Source: an uncultured delta proteobacterium
GTDB taxonomy: Bacteria; Bdellovibrionota_C; UBA2361; OMII01
Length of the DNA: 64,000 bases
Direction of reading: 5' to 3'
NCBI GenBank assembly: GCA_903904735.1
Contig: CAIVDM010000016.1
Location: 1-64,000, forward strand
Shown here: positions 7,876-16,744 of the stretch, piece by piece
Numbering within the stretch: the first letter of the stretch is position 1
How the letters are laid out: the number at the start of each line of letters is the position of its first letter
Made by a program: the position numbers and the translations under genes
The notes under the pieces: generated by a model
Databases searched by the model: none
What the model was told of the DNA's origin: nothing
Seen by the model: the letters and a program-made list of their open reading frames with translations, nothing else

Positions 7876-8124
7876 TTACTGAAGCGTCCACGCCATAAGA
7901 TCAACCACTGCTTGTCCGGCCGCCGGAACAACCGCGAAGGCGACTCCGATCATCGTTACCACGCGCACGGCGTAGGCCACGCCCTCGTCGCGAAGACCGA
8001 AAAAAGCTTGCGCCAGGGAGAACACAAAGCTCACCGCGGGCACAGCTAACGCGGGGATAGCGACCATCGTAACAACTCGCCAGCCTCGTTCGAAAACGTC
8101 GAGAAGAGCCGCGTCCATACCCAT
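7876..8124 (-). CDS. sctS: T3SS export apparatus protein SctS
   Basis: An 82-residue protein from ATG 8124 (ATG 8118 is also possible). It has two hydrophobic helices in the SctS/FliQ arrangement: about residues 15-40, then a short polar turn with LRDEGVAYAVR, then 50-72. Length agrees with the family (80-90). SctS packs with SctR and SctT to form the export gate in the inner membrane. It starts right after the sctR stop and ends 3 bases before sctT. Confidence 0.85.
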   Translation of the reverse strand: MGMDAALLDVFERGWRVVTMVAIPALAVPAVSFVFSLAQAFFGLRDEGVAYAVRVVTMIGVAFAVVPAAGQAVVDLMAWTLQ

Positions 8125-8126
8125 TC

Positions 8127-8708
8127 CTACTCCACTCCTAATAGTTTCTTGCCGAGCGCTCCCCATCCACCGGCGGCGATGAAGGTCATAATCTTCAGAG
8201 GGAGTGTCACCACGTTCGCGGAAAGATGCTGGACACCGAGAAGCGCCAGAAGGTGCGCGCCTAACAGATCGATAATCACCAGAGGAACTAACAAAAGACA
8301 GCCGAGTTGGAACGCGCCCTTAAGCTCCGATAGCACGAACACGAGGCCCAGCGATTTAACAGACGGCGTTCCCCCTTTCGACTCGCTATCTACGGTGACA
8401 TTGAACTGTTTGGCGATACCCGCGTCAATCCGGCGCTCCATAAATGGGCGCAGTGACTCCACGCTCACGCTCGTTTGCCCCAATCGGTTCTTAGTGAATA
8501 AGGACTCCGGAAATCCGGCCGCCTTTAACTCGGGCGAACCGGCGAAGACCGCGAGCGCCAACGAGACGAGCAGGCACACGGCACCGAACTCAAATCCCAC
8601 CAGCCCCAAACCATAGCGACAGATCGAGAGGACGGTCGCGATTTTAATGAAAGATGTAAACAGCAAGAGCGAAAGCAACAAGCTTACGGGGGTGTCGGTT
8701 TCTAGCAT
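8127..8708 (-). CDS. sctR: T3SS export apparatus protein SctR
   Basis: A 193-residue protein from ATG 8708; an in-frame ATG at 8765 would add 19 polar residues. The first helix carries F-T-S-F-I-K-I-A-T-V-L-S, the SctR/FliP hallmark, followed by a second helix and a roughly 60-residue loop. The C-terminal hairpin has VLSELKGAFQLGCLLLVPL, then VTLPLKIMTFIAAGGW; the matching family strings are SELKTAFQIGFLLYLPF and ISLPFKLLLF. Five copies normally form the core of the export gate. The match is strong enough to establish the locus as type III export machinery. Confidence 0.92.
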   Translation of the reverse strand: MLETDTPVSLLLSLLLFTSFIKIATVLSICRYGLGLVGFEFGAVCLLVSLALAVFAGSPELKAAGFPESLFTKNRLGQTSVSVESLRPFMERRIDAGIAKQFNVTVDSESKGGTPSVKSLGLVFVLSELKGAFQLGCLLLVPLVIIDLLGAHLLALLGVQHLSANVVTLPLKIMTFIAAGGWGALGKKLLGVE

Positions 8709-8779
8709 GTGCGAACAATAGCTCGCCAGTGTAGTCCCCGCACAGGGGAAAAATCGCGCGCGCATGGCCCGACAGGCGC

Positions 8780-9823
8780 TTAGATCACTTCAACAGCGAA
8801 GCGCCCCTGGTAAACACACAGCTTCGCGTCCGCCACTTTTTCCTGGTTTATAACGATTGAGACTTGTTGTCCCGGCGCCATATCAAGGACGAGCACCGAG
8901 CCCACTTGCCCCAGCTCGGTTAACCTTGCGGCATCAGCGGCTAGTGAGGCTATCTCGATACTTAAGCGCGATGTCCCATCGGGGACGGCGAGATTCGTTA
9001 AACTCCCCTGAATGACCTGACACCCGAGGCGGCCCCCTACCTCCACGAGTCGCGCTGGCATAAACGCCTTATGCCCCACTCGGAGGGTGACGGAATCACT
9101 AACTGGAACCTCTAAGTCTATTACGGTTCCCTTCGAGAGGTACTCAGAGAGCATTTGAGGTGGTACGCCAAGCTGCGCCACTTCAACACGAAGCGTTCCG
9201 GGCTGATGCGCAGTTCGGGCAGAAGAGTGGAGCTGCCTGCGCCATAATCCATCCATCATGTCAGCGACCTTCTCTCCGACACCAATTAACACTGAGACAG
9301 GACTCGAGTTGAGAGAAAATGATATCTTGATCGAGCCCACCAATTGGGCGTCAGCCGATGAGCAGCGCCCATCAACCTCAACCGCCGCGACATCGGTTCC
9401 GGCCTGACACATTCCAACGATAGCTAAGAATCGCTGAACCAGGTACTCCAGCACTATGGACATATCCTGGGGCTTGGTCACTCCGGGCGAGATCTCCTGC
9501 GCGATCAGTCGGGCCGAGTTTGAGTCGATTGCGACGATTCCAGCCTCTCCGCCAAAAATCGCTTTAAAGCAGAGAACCTGCGCGTCCGGCAGCACCAGGG
9601 TCGGCTTTATCTCGCCCACCCGGAGATCGGACCCGAGAGCGCTCAACACCGGCGACCAGCGGGCGCCGATACCTGGAAACCACTTCTCTGGATGGCACCG
9701 CAAAAATCCGTTCGCGTACCGCGCTTCAAGTGGATCCAAAGATCGAAGCACCCTACGCCACTCAAACGACTCAACGTCGCCTGTCGTATCCGCCGCTATG
9801 TGTCCCTCTCCCGTCGCGCTCAT
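8780..9823 (-). CDS. sctQ: T3SS cytoplasmic ring (sorting platform) protein SctQ
   Basis: A 347-residue soluble protein with two C-terminal SpoA (FliN/FliM-C) domains. The first is at about 205-272 (GTVIDLEVPVSDSVTLRVG ... ARLVEVGGRLGCQV) and the second at about 280-347 (GQVGSVLVLDMAPGQQVSI ... ADAKLCVYQGRFAVEVI). The N-terminal half has the mixed alpha/beta make-up usual for SctQ. SctQ builds the cytoplasmic pods that recruit the ATPase and substrates. It precedes sctR, the common order in T3SS operons. Confidence 0.88.
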   Translation of the reverse strand: MSATGEGHIAADTTGDVESFEWRRVLRSLDPLEARYANGFLRCHPEKWFPGIGARWSPVLSALGSDLRVGEIKPTLVLPDAQVLCFKAIFGGEAGIVAIDSNSARLIAQEISPGVTKPQDMSIVLEYLVQRFLAIVGMCQAGTDVAAVEVDGRCSSADAQLVGSIKISFSLNSSPVSVLIGVGEKVADMMDGLWRRQLHSSARTAHQPGTLRVEVAQLGVPPQMLSEYLSKGTVIDLEVPVSDSVTLRVGHKAFMPARLVEVGGRLGCQVIQGSLTNLAVPDGTSRLSIEIASLAADAARLTELGQVGSVLVLDMAPGQQVSIVINQEKVADAKLCVYQGRFAVEVI

Positions 9824-9842
9824 TCGAATATTCCGAAATCAA

Positions 9843-10175
9843 TCACCGCTCATCACTCGGGTTCTCGCCTAGCTCTTCGAGACGCTGATCAACTTCCACC
9901 AGTCGTACTTTCGCCCGATCCAAATCGGCTTCCGCCTGCTCATGCTCTCGCTTGAGCTCTTGAACTTGCTCGCGTAGGCGCTTACGGTGGGCCGCCTCCG
10001 CCTGATTACGCCCAGTATCCCGAGACAGGAGCGCCCATGACCGGCCGTTGGCCTCCGCCGCGAACTTCGCTCGCTCAATCTCGGTCTCTATCGCTCTGAG
10101 CCTCAACATTCGCCGCTCGACCTCAGCGATAACTTTTTCACGATAAGACCGCAACTCCTCACTTGTCTCACCCAC
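9843..10175 (-). CDS. coiled-coil T3SS protein, SctO/FliJ-like
   Basis: A 110-residue protein that is almost wholly charged alpha-helix with two long coiled-coil segments (about 10-45 and 55-105, rich in E, R, K, A and L). It starts at GTG 10175, one base after the previous stop, with a strong ribosome site (GGAGGAGG). SctO/FliJ stalk proteins are short antiparallel coiled coils that connect the ATPase to the gate, and their gene often lies just upstream of sctQ as here. Coiled coils are poor evidence alone, so the name comes from size plus position. Confidence 0.6.
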   Translation of the reverse strand: MGETSEELRSYREKVIAEVERRMLRLRAIETEIERAKFAAEANGRSWALLSRDTGRNQAEAAHRKRLREQVQELKREHEQAEADLDRAKVRLVEVDQRLEELGENPSDER

Positions 10176-10176
10176 A

Positions 10177-10401
10177 TTACTTAGCCTCCTCCAGCGCCAA
10201 TCGCAGCATCGTGCCGGCGTATGGCAAGCGCACGTCGAGTTCCATTGAGAGCAGCTCCTCAGCGGCCGCTCGTAGTTCAGTTCCTCGTGTTTTGTCTATT
10301 TGGACATACTCGGTGGCGTCGCCCCCATCAAGTAGCACCGCCAGGGCGACAATAGCTCTATCACGCGGACTAAGACTGGCAAACGGTGCTACTCTGCTCA
10401 T
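10177..10401 (-). CDS. small protein of the T3SS operon, unknown
   Basis: A 74-residue protein whose ATG overlaps the sctJ stop (ATGA arrangement), so translation is likely coupled. It reads as a compact helical domain with SPRDRAIVALAVLLDGGDA and a later LRAAAEELLSMELDVRLPY. No signal peptide, membrane helix or motif is recognised. Position between sctJ and the stalk-like gene suggests a cytoplasmic accessory such as a SctK- or SctL-related piece, but I see no sequence proof of that. Confidence 0.5.
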   Translation of the reverse strand: MSRVAPFASLSPRDRAIVALAVLLDGGDATEYVQIDKTRGTELRAAAEELLSMELDVRLPYAGTMLRLALEEAK

Positions 10402-11246
10402 CACCCTTCCTCCTCGTCAGCCTGACCAACTCGATTCGTCGCGCTACTTCCGCTCGTAAGGGCATTGGTATTTCCTCCTAAGCCCTTAGCGCCGTTTCGT
10501 ATCCAGGCGAACTGCCCGATGATGTAACCACCCAGTCCCGCCAAAGCGGAGACTATCACCATCAATACAACGACCACGCCAGCAAGACTGTTGTAATGGT
10601 CACGGGGAACTTGCCACACGAGTAAGAATGGAACCAGGTCCGCATCGCTCGCTTGCCCAGCATGACCCGCCGCGTCCTTAAAGCGCGGGGCATCTCCAAT
10701 CGATACAAACACATCATTCTTGCCGACACCCAACACCGAATGCGCGGCGATCTCTCGAACCTCATCAGGGGAGAGCGTCGCCCCTGGCTGACGCTGCACG
10801 ATAACCGAGACTGAAGGCTTCTCTGTTCCGGCGACGTGGCGCCTGACAACCGCGCTTGTTGAATACACATCCGCTCGCGCCTGCAGTAGCTCCTCTATCT
10901 GCGCCGCCAAAGCGCGGTCGAGTCGTAGGTTCTCTACCGCGCGAGAGCTCGGAATGATGCCGCTTGTCGCAGTCATCTCCTGGAATGACGGCCTTCGCTC
11001 ACCGGGCAACCCTAAGCGACTCAAAATGGTGGCGGCCTCGCCGTATTTGCCGCTCGATACCGAGACGGAGTAACGACCACTACCTCGTCCCTTGTTCACC
11101 GTTCCACTAATTCCCCGTTCTCGAAGAACTGCGATGATTTCGTTCACTTCGCGCTGCGCGAGATCGTCAGCGAGAGGCGTGTTTCCACATCCCGTCAGCG
11201 CGAGTGTTAGCGGGACCAAAACCGATAGAACGCCACGACTTCTCAT
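10401..11246 (-). CDS. sctJ: T3SS inner-membrane ring lipoprotein SctJ
   Basis: A 281-residue lipoprotein. Residues 1-20 form a lipoprotein signal (VPLTLALTGC, lipidated Cys20). The two ring-building domains of the SctJ/YscJ family follow at about 30-95 and 110-185, with L-P-G-E-R-R-P-S-F-x-E-M and I-P-S-S-R-A-V-E-N-L-R-L, which match the family's L-P...-E and R-x-x-x-x-x-E-L segments. A C-terminal membrane helix lies at about 222-245, and a short polar tail ends the chain. Being a lipoprotein, it marks a non-flagellar system, since flagella use FliF. It forms the inner ring around the export gate. Confidence 0.9.
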   Translation of the reverse strand: MRSRGVLSVLVPLTLALTGCGNTPLADDLAQREVNEIIAVLRERGISGTVNKGRGSGRYSVSVSSGKYGEAATILSRLGLPGERRPSFQEMTATSGIIPSSRAVENLRLDRALAAQIEELLQARADVYSTSAVVRRHVAGTEKPSVSVIVQRQPGATLSPDEVREIAAHSVLGVGKNDVFVSIGDAPRFKDAAGHAGQASDADLVPFLLVWQVPRDHYNSLAGVVVVLMVIVSALAGLGGYIIGQFAWIRNGAKGLGGNTNALTSGSSATNRVGQADEEEG

Positions 11247-11286
11247 AAGTTCAATACAATGCCACGACTTCCCATAATATCAACCG

Positions 11287-12675
11287 TTAGTCTCCCGAGG
11301 GAACAATCACCACTAAGAACTCGACATCTCCGAAGCGAACCCAGTCACCATGGGCGACGTCGATGATCCCTTCTTCCCGACGGTACTGTGAATCACCTGA
11401 GGATCGGATGAATGTTCCACGCTCACTCATAAGATCTTGAATCATCAATCCTCGATCGGTGATGGACATGAGCGCGTGCGGCGTCGAGATGCTTTGGTCC
11501 TCGAGAATCAGATCACTCTCGCGGATGTTACTTCCGGTAATGAAGAATCTTCCTCCGCGAAGTTCTATCGCGCGACCATCGGGATTCTCGAAACTCACAA
11601 GCCATCCGAACAGTCTTCCTGGCTGAATCCGTCCCGCTTTGGGACCGCTTCCGCCGTGAGGACGACGACTCTCGCGCGCCTCGCGACGAGGGTGTTCCTC
11701 CTGACGAGAGTGAGCTTCATGACGAGACGGGGCCTCGTCATGAGGCGGTTGAGCCTCACGCTGTGGCTGGTTCTCCCGAACAAGCGGTTTCGGCTGCTGA
11801 CGTTCCGCGACCTGCTGAGGCTGAGCCTTTACTGGCGCTGGCTGTCGATTCCGTCCCTGATCTCGCTCATCAGTGCCCCTGGGTTGCTGTTGCTTTGGAG
11901 CCGGCCGATCCTCGCGCGGTTTGGGCGCCTGAAAGCGCTGATCGTTTCGCGGCGGCGCCATCTTGGGACGAATCGGTTGCGGGTTCTGAGGCTTTTGCGC
12001 TGGGGACGCCTCGCGGTTCGGACGATTTTCCTGTTTCTGGGGTCGCTGCTCTTCCCTTTGTGGAGGCGGTGCCGCTTGCTTCGGCGGAACTGGCGGCGGT
12101 GGCGCCTCTTCTTCGACAAAAGATGGCTCAAGAAAGTCGCTCTCGAGCTGCATCGACTCAACGACGGGAGGTTTCTCAGCCTGAGGTGGCGCGGCGACCT
12201 TCTCTACTGGCTTTTCCGCTGGCGTTTCGTCAAAGATATCGAGATCGAAGTCGTCAAGATCATCGAGATTTCCCCCTATTTCATCAGCGGGAACGCTCGA
12301 TGTTTCTTTCGCCTCCACTGGTGGCTGAGCAGGTTCGGACTCAAGATCTTGGAGATATGCCCCAAGCGGATCGAACCCATCATCATTACTTCCGAAAGGA
12401 TCCTCGGTGGCAGCGAGAGACGCCGCCGGCTTGACTGGTGGGGGTGGCGCCGCGGGTTTCGGATTGCTCGCAGCTAAGATCGATGCCACTTCATCAGGTG
12501 ACGCCGAGACTGTCTTTTGGCGCACCCGACCGGCACCCGCGGTCGCGTCACTACTCGCCTTGCCGCCCGCCTCAAGTGTCGCGTTACAAATGCGGCACCG
12601 CGATGCGCTCGCTGGCACGAGGCTTCGACACGTGGGACACCGCACAAAGGTCAGATCACTCGTCTCGCTTGCCAT
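11287..12675 (-). CDS. zinc-ribbon, Pro/Gln/Arg-rich and FHA-domain protein of the T3SS operon
   Basis: A 462-residue protein with three parts. Residues 13-31 hold a zinc ribbon (C-P-T-C ... C-R-I-C). Residues about 35-345 are low complexity, first acidic with many Pro and Asp, then very rich in Pro, Gln, Arg and Glu, surely disordered. Residues about 355-460 form an FHA domain (GRFFITGSNIRESDLILED ... STPHALM ... MSERGTFI), which usually binds phosphothreonine. No membrane helix is seen. It lies 40 bases upstream of sctJ, inside the operon. FHA domains occur in SctD, but SctD also has a membrane helix and periplasmic domains, which this lacks. Confidence 0.8.
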   Translation of the reverse strand: MASETSDLTFVRCPTCRSLVPASASRCRICNATLEAGGKASSDATAGAGRVRQKTVSASPDEVASILAASNPKPAAPPPPVKPAASLAATEDPFGSNDDGFDPLGAYLQDLESEPAQPPVEAKETSSVPADEIGGNLDDLDDFDLDIFDETPAEKPVEKVAAPPQAEKPPVVESMQLESDFLEPSFVEEEAPPPPVPPKQAAPPPQREEQRPQKQENRPNREASPAQKPQNPQPIRPKMAPPRNDQRFQAPKPREDRPAPKQQQPRGTDERDQGRNRQPAPVKAQPQQVAERQQPKPLVRENQPQREAQPPHDEAPSRHEAHSRQEEHPRREARESRRPHGGSGPKAGRIQPGRLFGWLVSFENPDGRAIELRGGRFFITGSNIRESDLILEDQSISTPHALMSITDRGLMIQDLMSERGTFIRSSGDSQYRREEGIIDVAHGDWVRFGDVEFLVVIVPSGD

Positions 12676-12729
12676 ACCTTCTCTCCCTAAACTCGAATCA
12701 AAAAGTTTCTTGTCGCACCAGCATTTTCC

Positions 12730-14082
12730 CTACCATCGCAACCCCGCGGCCAACATACTCCCTAAAACTCCCAGAAGTCCGACTAATCCGACTCCCGCCA
12801 GCACCATGGCGATACGACCTGTCGGCGTTAAGCCGCCTATCATCACCGCTAGGTTCCTACGAACACCGGTCTCTGGTTGCTGAATGCCAGCCGCTTGGAT
12901 ATTGAACCACGTCGTTGTGCGTCTCTCTCGAGGCACTCTCGTTGGGGCATTTCTAACGGCACCAACCCCGCTATGCTCTGAGGCCGAAAAAGCAGTGGCG
13001 TCCCCCTGCGCTCGCTGATAACAATCCTCTTGCTCTTGCGCAAAACAAACCGCCACCGTCATACCGGTACCGAAATCGAGAACAAACGCGTCCGCGCTTG
13101 TTTGATGAGTCTCTCCCTCTCTCAACAATCCACCATCATACGCGGTGCCGTTTGTACTGGTGTCGGTCACGGTCACAAGACCCGCTTTCGAGACTTCAAC
13201 CTCACAGTGCCTGCGAGAAACGTGGGGAGCTCCAAGCCACATATCACACGAGGGATCTCGACCTATCAGGACCCGCTGCCCTTTCCTGAGCGCGAGTCGT
13301 GACGGTCGCGCCGCCTCTGATACCGAGATTAGACACGGATAGGTCTTGTCCGGTTCGACCGCCGCGCTCGATGAGGGCACACGAGGCTGTGGAGCATCGA
13401 GCTGTGCTATCTGCTCAGCGGACACGACACCAACGAGCGTCGCATGCTTGCCGATATGAATGGGAACTCCTGGCGATACAACAATTCGACTCGAAACCTG
13501 GCGATCCTCCACGAAAGTTCCATTCGTCGATCCAAGATCCTCGACCCAGAACGAGCCCGATTCAAATCCGACCCTCGCGTGCTGCAGCGATACCGTGGAG
13601 AGATCGAGGCGCACAGCGCTCATGCGAGACCGCCCGATTACGAGCGGCTGATCCGGCGAGAAGGAGATCAAAGCGCGCGACGGTTTGGTGATCATCACAG
13701 CGGGATAATCCGGCACCTTATCGCTAAACGCCCGACGGAGTATGCGGACACCCGCTCGATCTACCGCTTCGTTCTCTCTGAGTACCAGATCAAGATCAAG
13801 GGCAGTGATGACAACCGTACAGGGCCCAACGTCAACCTGCGCGCTCCCATGGTACGTTCCTCCCAGGAAGAACGGTGCTACGTCATCCTTCAACAAAACC
13901 GGGGAAATTTTGAACTGTCTTCCGAGCTCACGCGTTATTCCCAAGCAGAAGCCAGCAGCCGACATCTCGCCAACCACGACATGAGCCCCCTCATCAGCGC
14001 CTACGATAACGTAGGGGCGTCTGACAAAGACTGTCTCAGTCGAGCTTGCGTCACCTTCAAATGTAATGTCGACGACGAACAC
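12730..14082 (-). CDS. multi-FHA membrane-anchored protein at the head of the T3SS operon
   Basis: A 450-residue protein starting at GTG 14082 with AAGGA eight to ten bases upstream. Residues 1-105 look like a degenerate FHA fold. Residues about 146-215 are a full FHA domain (VIGRSR ... VSLQHARV ... LGSTNGTF) and 270-345 another (VLIGRDPSCD ... HVSRRHCEVE ... TSTNGTAY). After a linker, one membrane helix (about 423-446) ends the chain with four residues beyond it. The tail-anchored layout puts all FHA domains in the cytoplasm. It may take the place of the FHA part of SctD, but it has no periplasmic ring domain. Confidence 0.8.
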   Translation of the reverse strand: MFVVDITFEGDASSTETVFVRRPYVIVGADEGAHVVVGEMSAAGFCLGITRELGRQFKISPVLLKDDVAPFFLGGTYHGSAQVDVGPCTVVITALDLDLVLRENEAVDRAGVRILRRAFSDKVPDYPAVMITKPSRALISFSPDQPLVIGRSRMSAVRLDLSTVSLQHARVGFESGSFWVEDLGSTNGTFVEDRQVSSRIVVSPGVPIHIGKHATLVGVVSAEQIAQLDAPQPRVPSSSAAVEPDKTYPCLISVSEAARPSRLALRKGQRVLIGRDPSCDMWLGAPHVSRRHCEVEVSKAGLVTVTDTSTNGTAYDGGLLREGETHQTSADAFVLDFGTGMTVAVCFAQEQEDCYQRAQGDATAFSASEHSGVGAVRNAPTRVPRERRTTTWFNIQAAGIQQPETGVRRNLAVMIGGLTPTGRIAMVLAGVGLVGLLGVLGSMLAAGLRW

Positions 14083-14730
14083 GTGTTAGGTTTCCTTATT
14101 TATCATGTCACCGAGAGAGAACTTCTCCTCTCCCGAACGACACCTATAGCGGGAAGCAGGCCCCGACTTCCTTTTACAAAGTTCCTATCGGCTCAACTTG
14201 ATGAGTTTTCAAGGGGATAAGTTTAAACGGCGTTTGCGGAGACCGTTACCCGGGTTTGATCATCCTACCTAGAGGAGATGGGGAGACCTCTCTGGATACG
14301 GCTTTAGGTGCAGTGTGAACCGAAATCGCATCATGAAGCAATAATGCTAATATATACGCCGAACTAGCCGTCCATACTCCCTTTATCTCTTTATGCGTTT
14401 TGTCTGCTGTTTTGTAGTTAAGAGTACCACGATCGCGAAATCTGTGGTACGAACGTATGTATTGGGTGCAAATGCAACCCACTGATTTTTAAGTCTAGTT
14501 TGGAAGATGCTTCGATATCCGGGCAACGATCCCGTGATAACCGAGATAGAGACCGACAAATGGTCTGCGGCGTCCTGTGAGTGAAATGATTTACCCATAT
14601 GAACCAGAGCAATTTGTAGGAGAAGGACCAAGGTCCCGCTCCTTACGTGGAGGAGATGGTCCGATACCGTCCCGACGAATATGCTCGTGCGCGCAATCTC
14701 TTCAGGCATCTCCCACCAGGGAGAACAATC
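14083..14730. other. intergenic region between T3SS operon and RNase E/G gene
   Basis: About 650 bases with only short overlapping frames and no convincing gene. It should hold the divergent promoters of the T3SS operon and of the ribonuclease gene. A/T-rich stretches near 14340-14410 (for example CTAATATATAC) are candidates for promoter DNA, but I could not define a -35/-10 pair. The long leader of the ribonuclease gene may be meaningful, because E. coli rne is autoregulated through its 5' leader. Confidence 0.4.
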
Positions 14731-16341
14731 ATGGAACAAAGAATGTTGATCAACGCGGTGCACCTCGAGGAGTGCCGCATAGCTATCATCGAGGGCTCCT
14801 CGCTCGCTGAACTCGAAATCGAGTCAAACGTCGGAAAGAAAGCGAAAGGAAACATATATCGCGGTCGTATTTCCAGGATAGAGCCGAGCCTACAAGCGGC
14901 ATTTGTTGATATCGGCACTAACAGAAACGGATTTTTGCAGATCAACGATGTGCATCCGTCATGCTTCCGCGGGAATGGCTCCCGTCAGGGAAGAGTTCGG
15001 ATTCAGGACGTGCTTGAGCCCGGACAAGAGCTCGTCGTTCAAGTCGTCAAGGAAGAGCGCGATATGAAGGGCGCTACCCTGACCACCTACATCTCTCTAC
15101 CGGGGAGATACTTAGTAATAATGCCGGGCAGCGATCGCGGAGGCATCTCGCGTAAAATCAATGACAGCGAGCAGCGAGTGCGACTCAGCAAACTATCCCG
15201 AGAGCTAGAGGTACCTACGGGAATCGGCATGATTATCCGAACCGCGGGCCTCGATCGCTCCCAGAGCGAGCTGTCGCGAGATCTCTCGCTTCAACTAAAG
15301 CTATGGGAGAACATCCTTGTAGCAAATCAAACAGCGCGCGCCCCCGCCCTCTTGTATAAAGACAACGATCTAACGACACGCGTAATACGCGACTACTTCA
15401 CTCCGGATGTCAGGGAAATCGTCATCGATGATCCAAAGACATTTCACAACGTGAAGGCCTTCGTCGGCGAGGTGATGCCTCGGTATCGCTCACGAATAAA
15501 GCTATACGAAGACAAAGATCCGATCTTCACTCACCACGGAATCGATCAGCAGGTTCAGGATGCTTTATCACGAGAGGTAAAACTCCCTTCAGGAGGCGCC
15601 ATCGTAATTGAGCAGCTAGAGGCGCTGGTCGCCATCGACGTGAACTCTGGCAAGGCTACGGATAGTGCCAACATCGAGGAGACCGCGTTCAAGACCAACC
15701 TCGAAGCCGCTGAGGAGGTGGCTCGTCAGCTACGCTTGCGCGATTTGGGAGGACTAATCGTCATCGACTTCATCGACATGATAGATAAGCGTCACCGAAG
15801 CTCCGTGGAGCGAAAACTTCAAGAGTCTGTCAGCTCTGATAAAGCCAGGATTGAGCTCGGACGATTGTCGAAATTCGGACTCCTTGAGATGTCTCGACAA
15901 CGACTGCGCTCCTCTCTTACTAGTCATAGCCACATTAAGTGCGACCACTGCCTTGGAAATGGTCAGATTAAGAACCCAGAGCTAGTCGCTCTTGAGGCGC
16001 TGAGAAAAATCCAGGCGGCGGTTGTCGTTGGTCATGTTGGCAAGGTCAAGGCTCGCCTTCCGTCGATGCCAGCTTTCTTCCTGCTGAACAACAAGCGCTC
16101 TGATATAGCCTCGCTGGAAGCCGAGCACGGTGTTCAGATCCTTATCCTCCCTGATGGACGACTCAGACCGGATGAATACGAGTTTGAGATGGAGGGAGTG
16201 CGAGAGCACGGAGCGAAGACCGGAGATGAGGCGGCCGAGCCCACTCGCCCCGCCGCGGATATTGGCAAGCGATCCCCGAGGCCCCCACGCGACGAGGAAC
16301 GTGGTAAGCGCGGAGCGCTCAAACCAGCCGCGAATCGATAG
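14731..16341 (+). CDS. rng: ribonuclease E/G
   Basis: A 536-residue endoribonuclease of the RNase E/G family, which cuts single-stranded AU-rich RNA in rRNA maturation and mRNA decay. ATG 14731 has an AGGGAG ribosome site; in-frame starts upstream add unrelated residues. Residues about 35-125 are the S1 RNA-binding domain. Catalytic Asp303 (AIDVNSGK) and Asp346 (VIDFIDM) and the zinc-link cysteines 404 and 407 (CDHC) fall at the same numbers as in E. coli RNase E. The catalytic part is followed by only about 60 polar residues (Pro/Arg/Lys/Glu-rich), so the long degradosome scaffold of E. coli is absent and the size is nearer RNase G. Confidence 0.93.
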   Translation: MEQRMLINAVHLEECRIAIIEGSSLAELEIESNVGKKAKGNIYRGRISRIEPSLQAAFVDIGTNRNGFLQINDVHPSCFRGNGSRQGRVRIQDVLEPGQELVVQVVKEERDMKGATLTTYISLPGRYLVIMPGSDRGGISRKINDSEQRVRLSKLSRELEVPTGIGMIIRTAGLDRSQSELSRDLSLQLKLWENILVANQTARAPALLYKDNDLTTRVIRDYFTPDVREIVIDDPKTFHNVKAFVGEVMPRYRSRIKLYEDKDPIFTHHGIDQQVQDALSREVKLPSGGAIVIEQLEALVAIDVNSGKATDSANIEETAFKTNLEAAEEVARQLRLRDLGGLIVIDFIDMIDKRHRSSVERKLQESVSSDKARIELGRLSKFGLLEMSRQRLRSSLTSHSHIKCDHCLGNGQIKNPELVALEALRKIQAAVVVGHVGKVKARLPSMPAFFLLNNKRSDIASLEAEHGVQILILPDGRLRPDEYEFEMEGVREHGAKTGDEAAEPTRPAADIGKRSPRPPRDEERGKRGALKPAANR

Positions 16342-16744
16342 CGAGACGCAGCCCTCACAGGAATTATGGAGTGACGCCGGCGTGACAACGCGCAGCGTTT
16401 CCGTGCGCTGTGGCGAACGCGAGCGTGGTGATTTTATGGCGCAAGAAGAAAAGTAAATTTCGACACGGATTTATTTCTTCCTCTTCCTAAATTTGCCTCT
16501 CTGCGCTGTTCAATTTCTCGCTCAAAACGCTTACTATGTGTTGCTGAAGTTCACCCCGTCTGGTAACTTTAGGTAGCTTAAACTAACAACTGTGTTATAC
16601 CCCATCGCTCAAACCTTCGTGAGATCCGATACGTTTGATAGCGATGAGGTCGTCTTACTGTCGTAGTTTAGCGTGTGCCGCGGACGGAGGCTCCGTTCTG
16701 TTGCCCTGTGCGCTTGCTTGTTTGCTGTTTGAGAACGTGTAGAG
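16342..16744. other. intergenic region upstream of GAF-mreB pair
   Basis: About 400 bases with no supported gene. An inverted repeat (CAGCG/CGCTG, about 16393-16410) lies 50 bases after the ribonuclease stop but has no T-run. The AT-rich part around 16575-16610 (TTAAACTAACAAC ... TTATACC) is a candidate promoter for the downstream pair. Confidence 0.35.

Noticed and set aside
11437-12477. Long plus-strand open frames opposite the FHA/zinc-ribbon gene
   Set aside because: They are antisense shadows of the Pro/Gln/Arg-rich coding region, with very high Arg/Leu/Trp content and no motif.
14078-14087. Perfect palindrome AACACGTGTT over the GTG start of the first T3SS gene
   Set aside because: Ten bases only, it overlaps the start codon, and no second copy was seen near other T3SS genes, so it is not supported as an operator.
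13444-14220. 258-codon plus-strand frame opposite the multi-FHA gene
   Set aside because: It is antisense to a gene with clear FHA motifs and has no protein-like pattern of its own.
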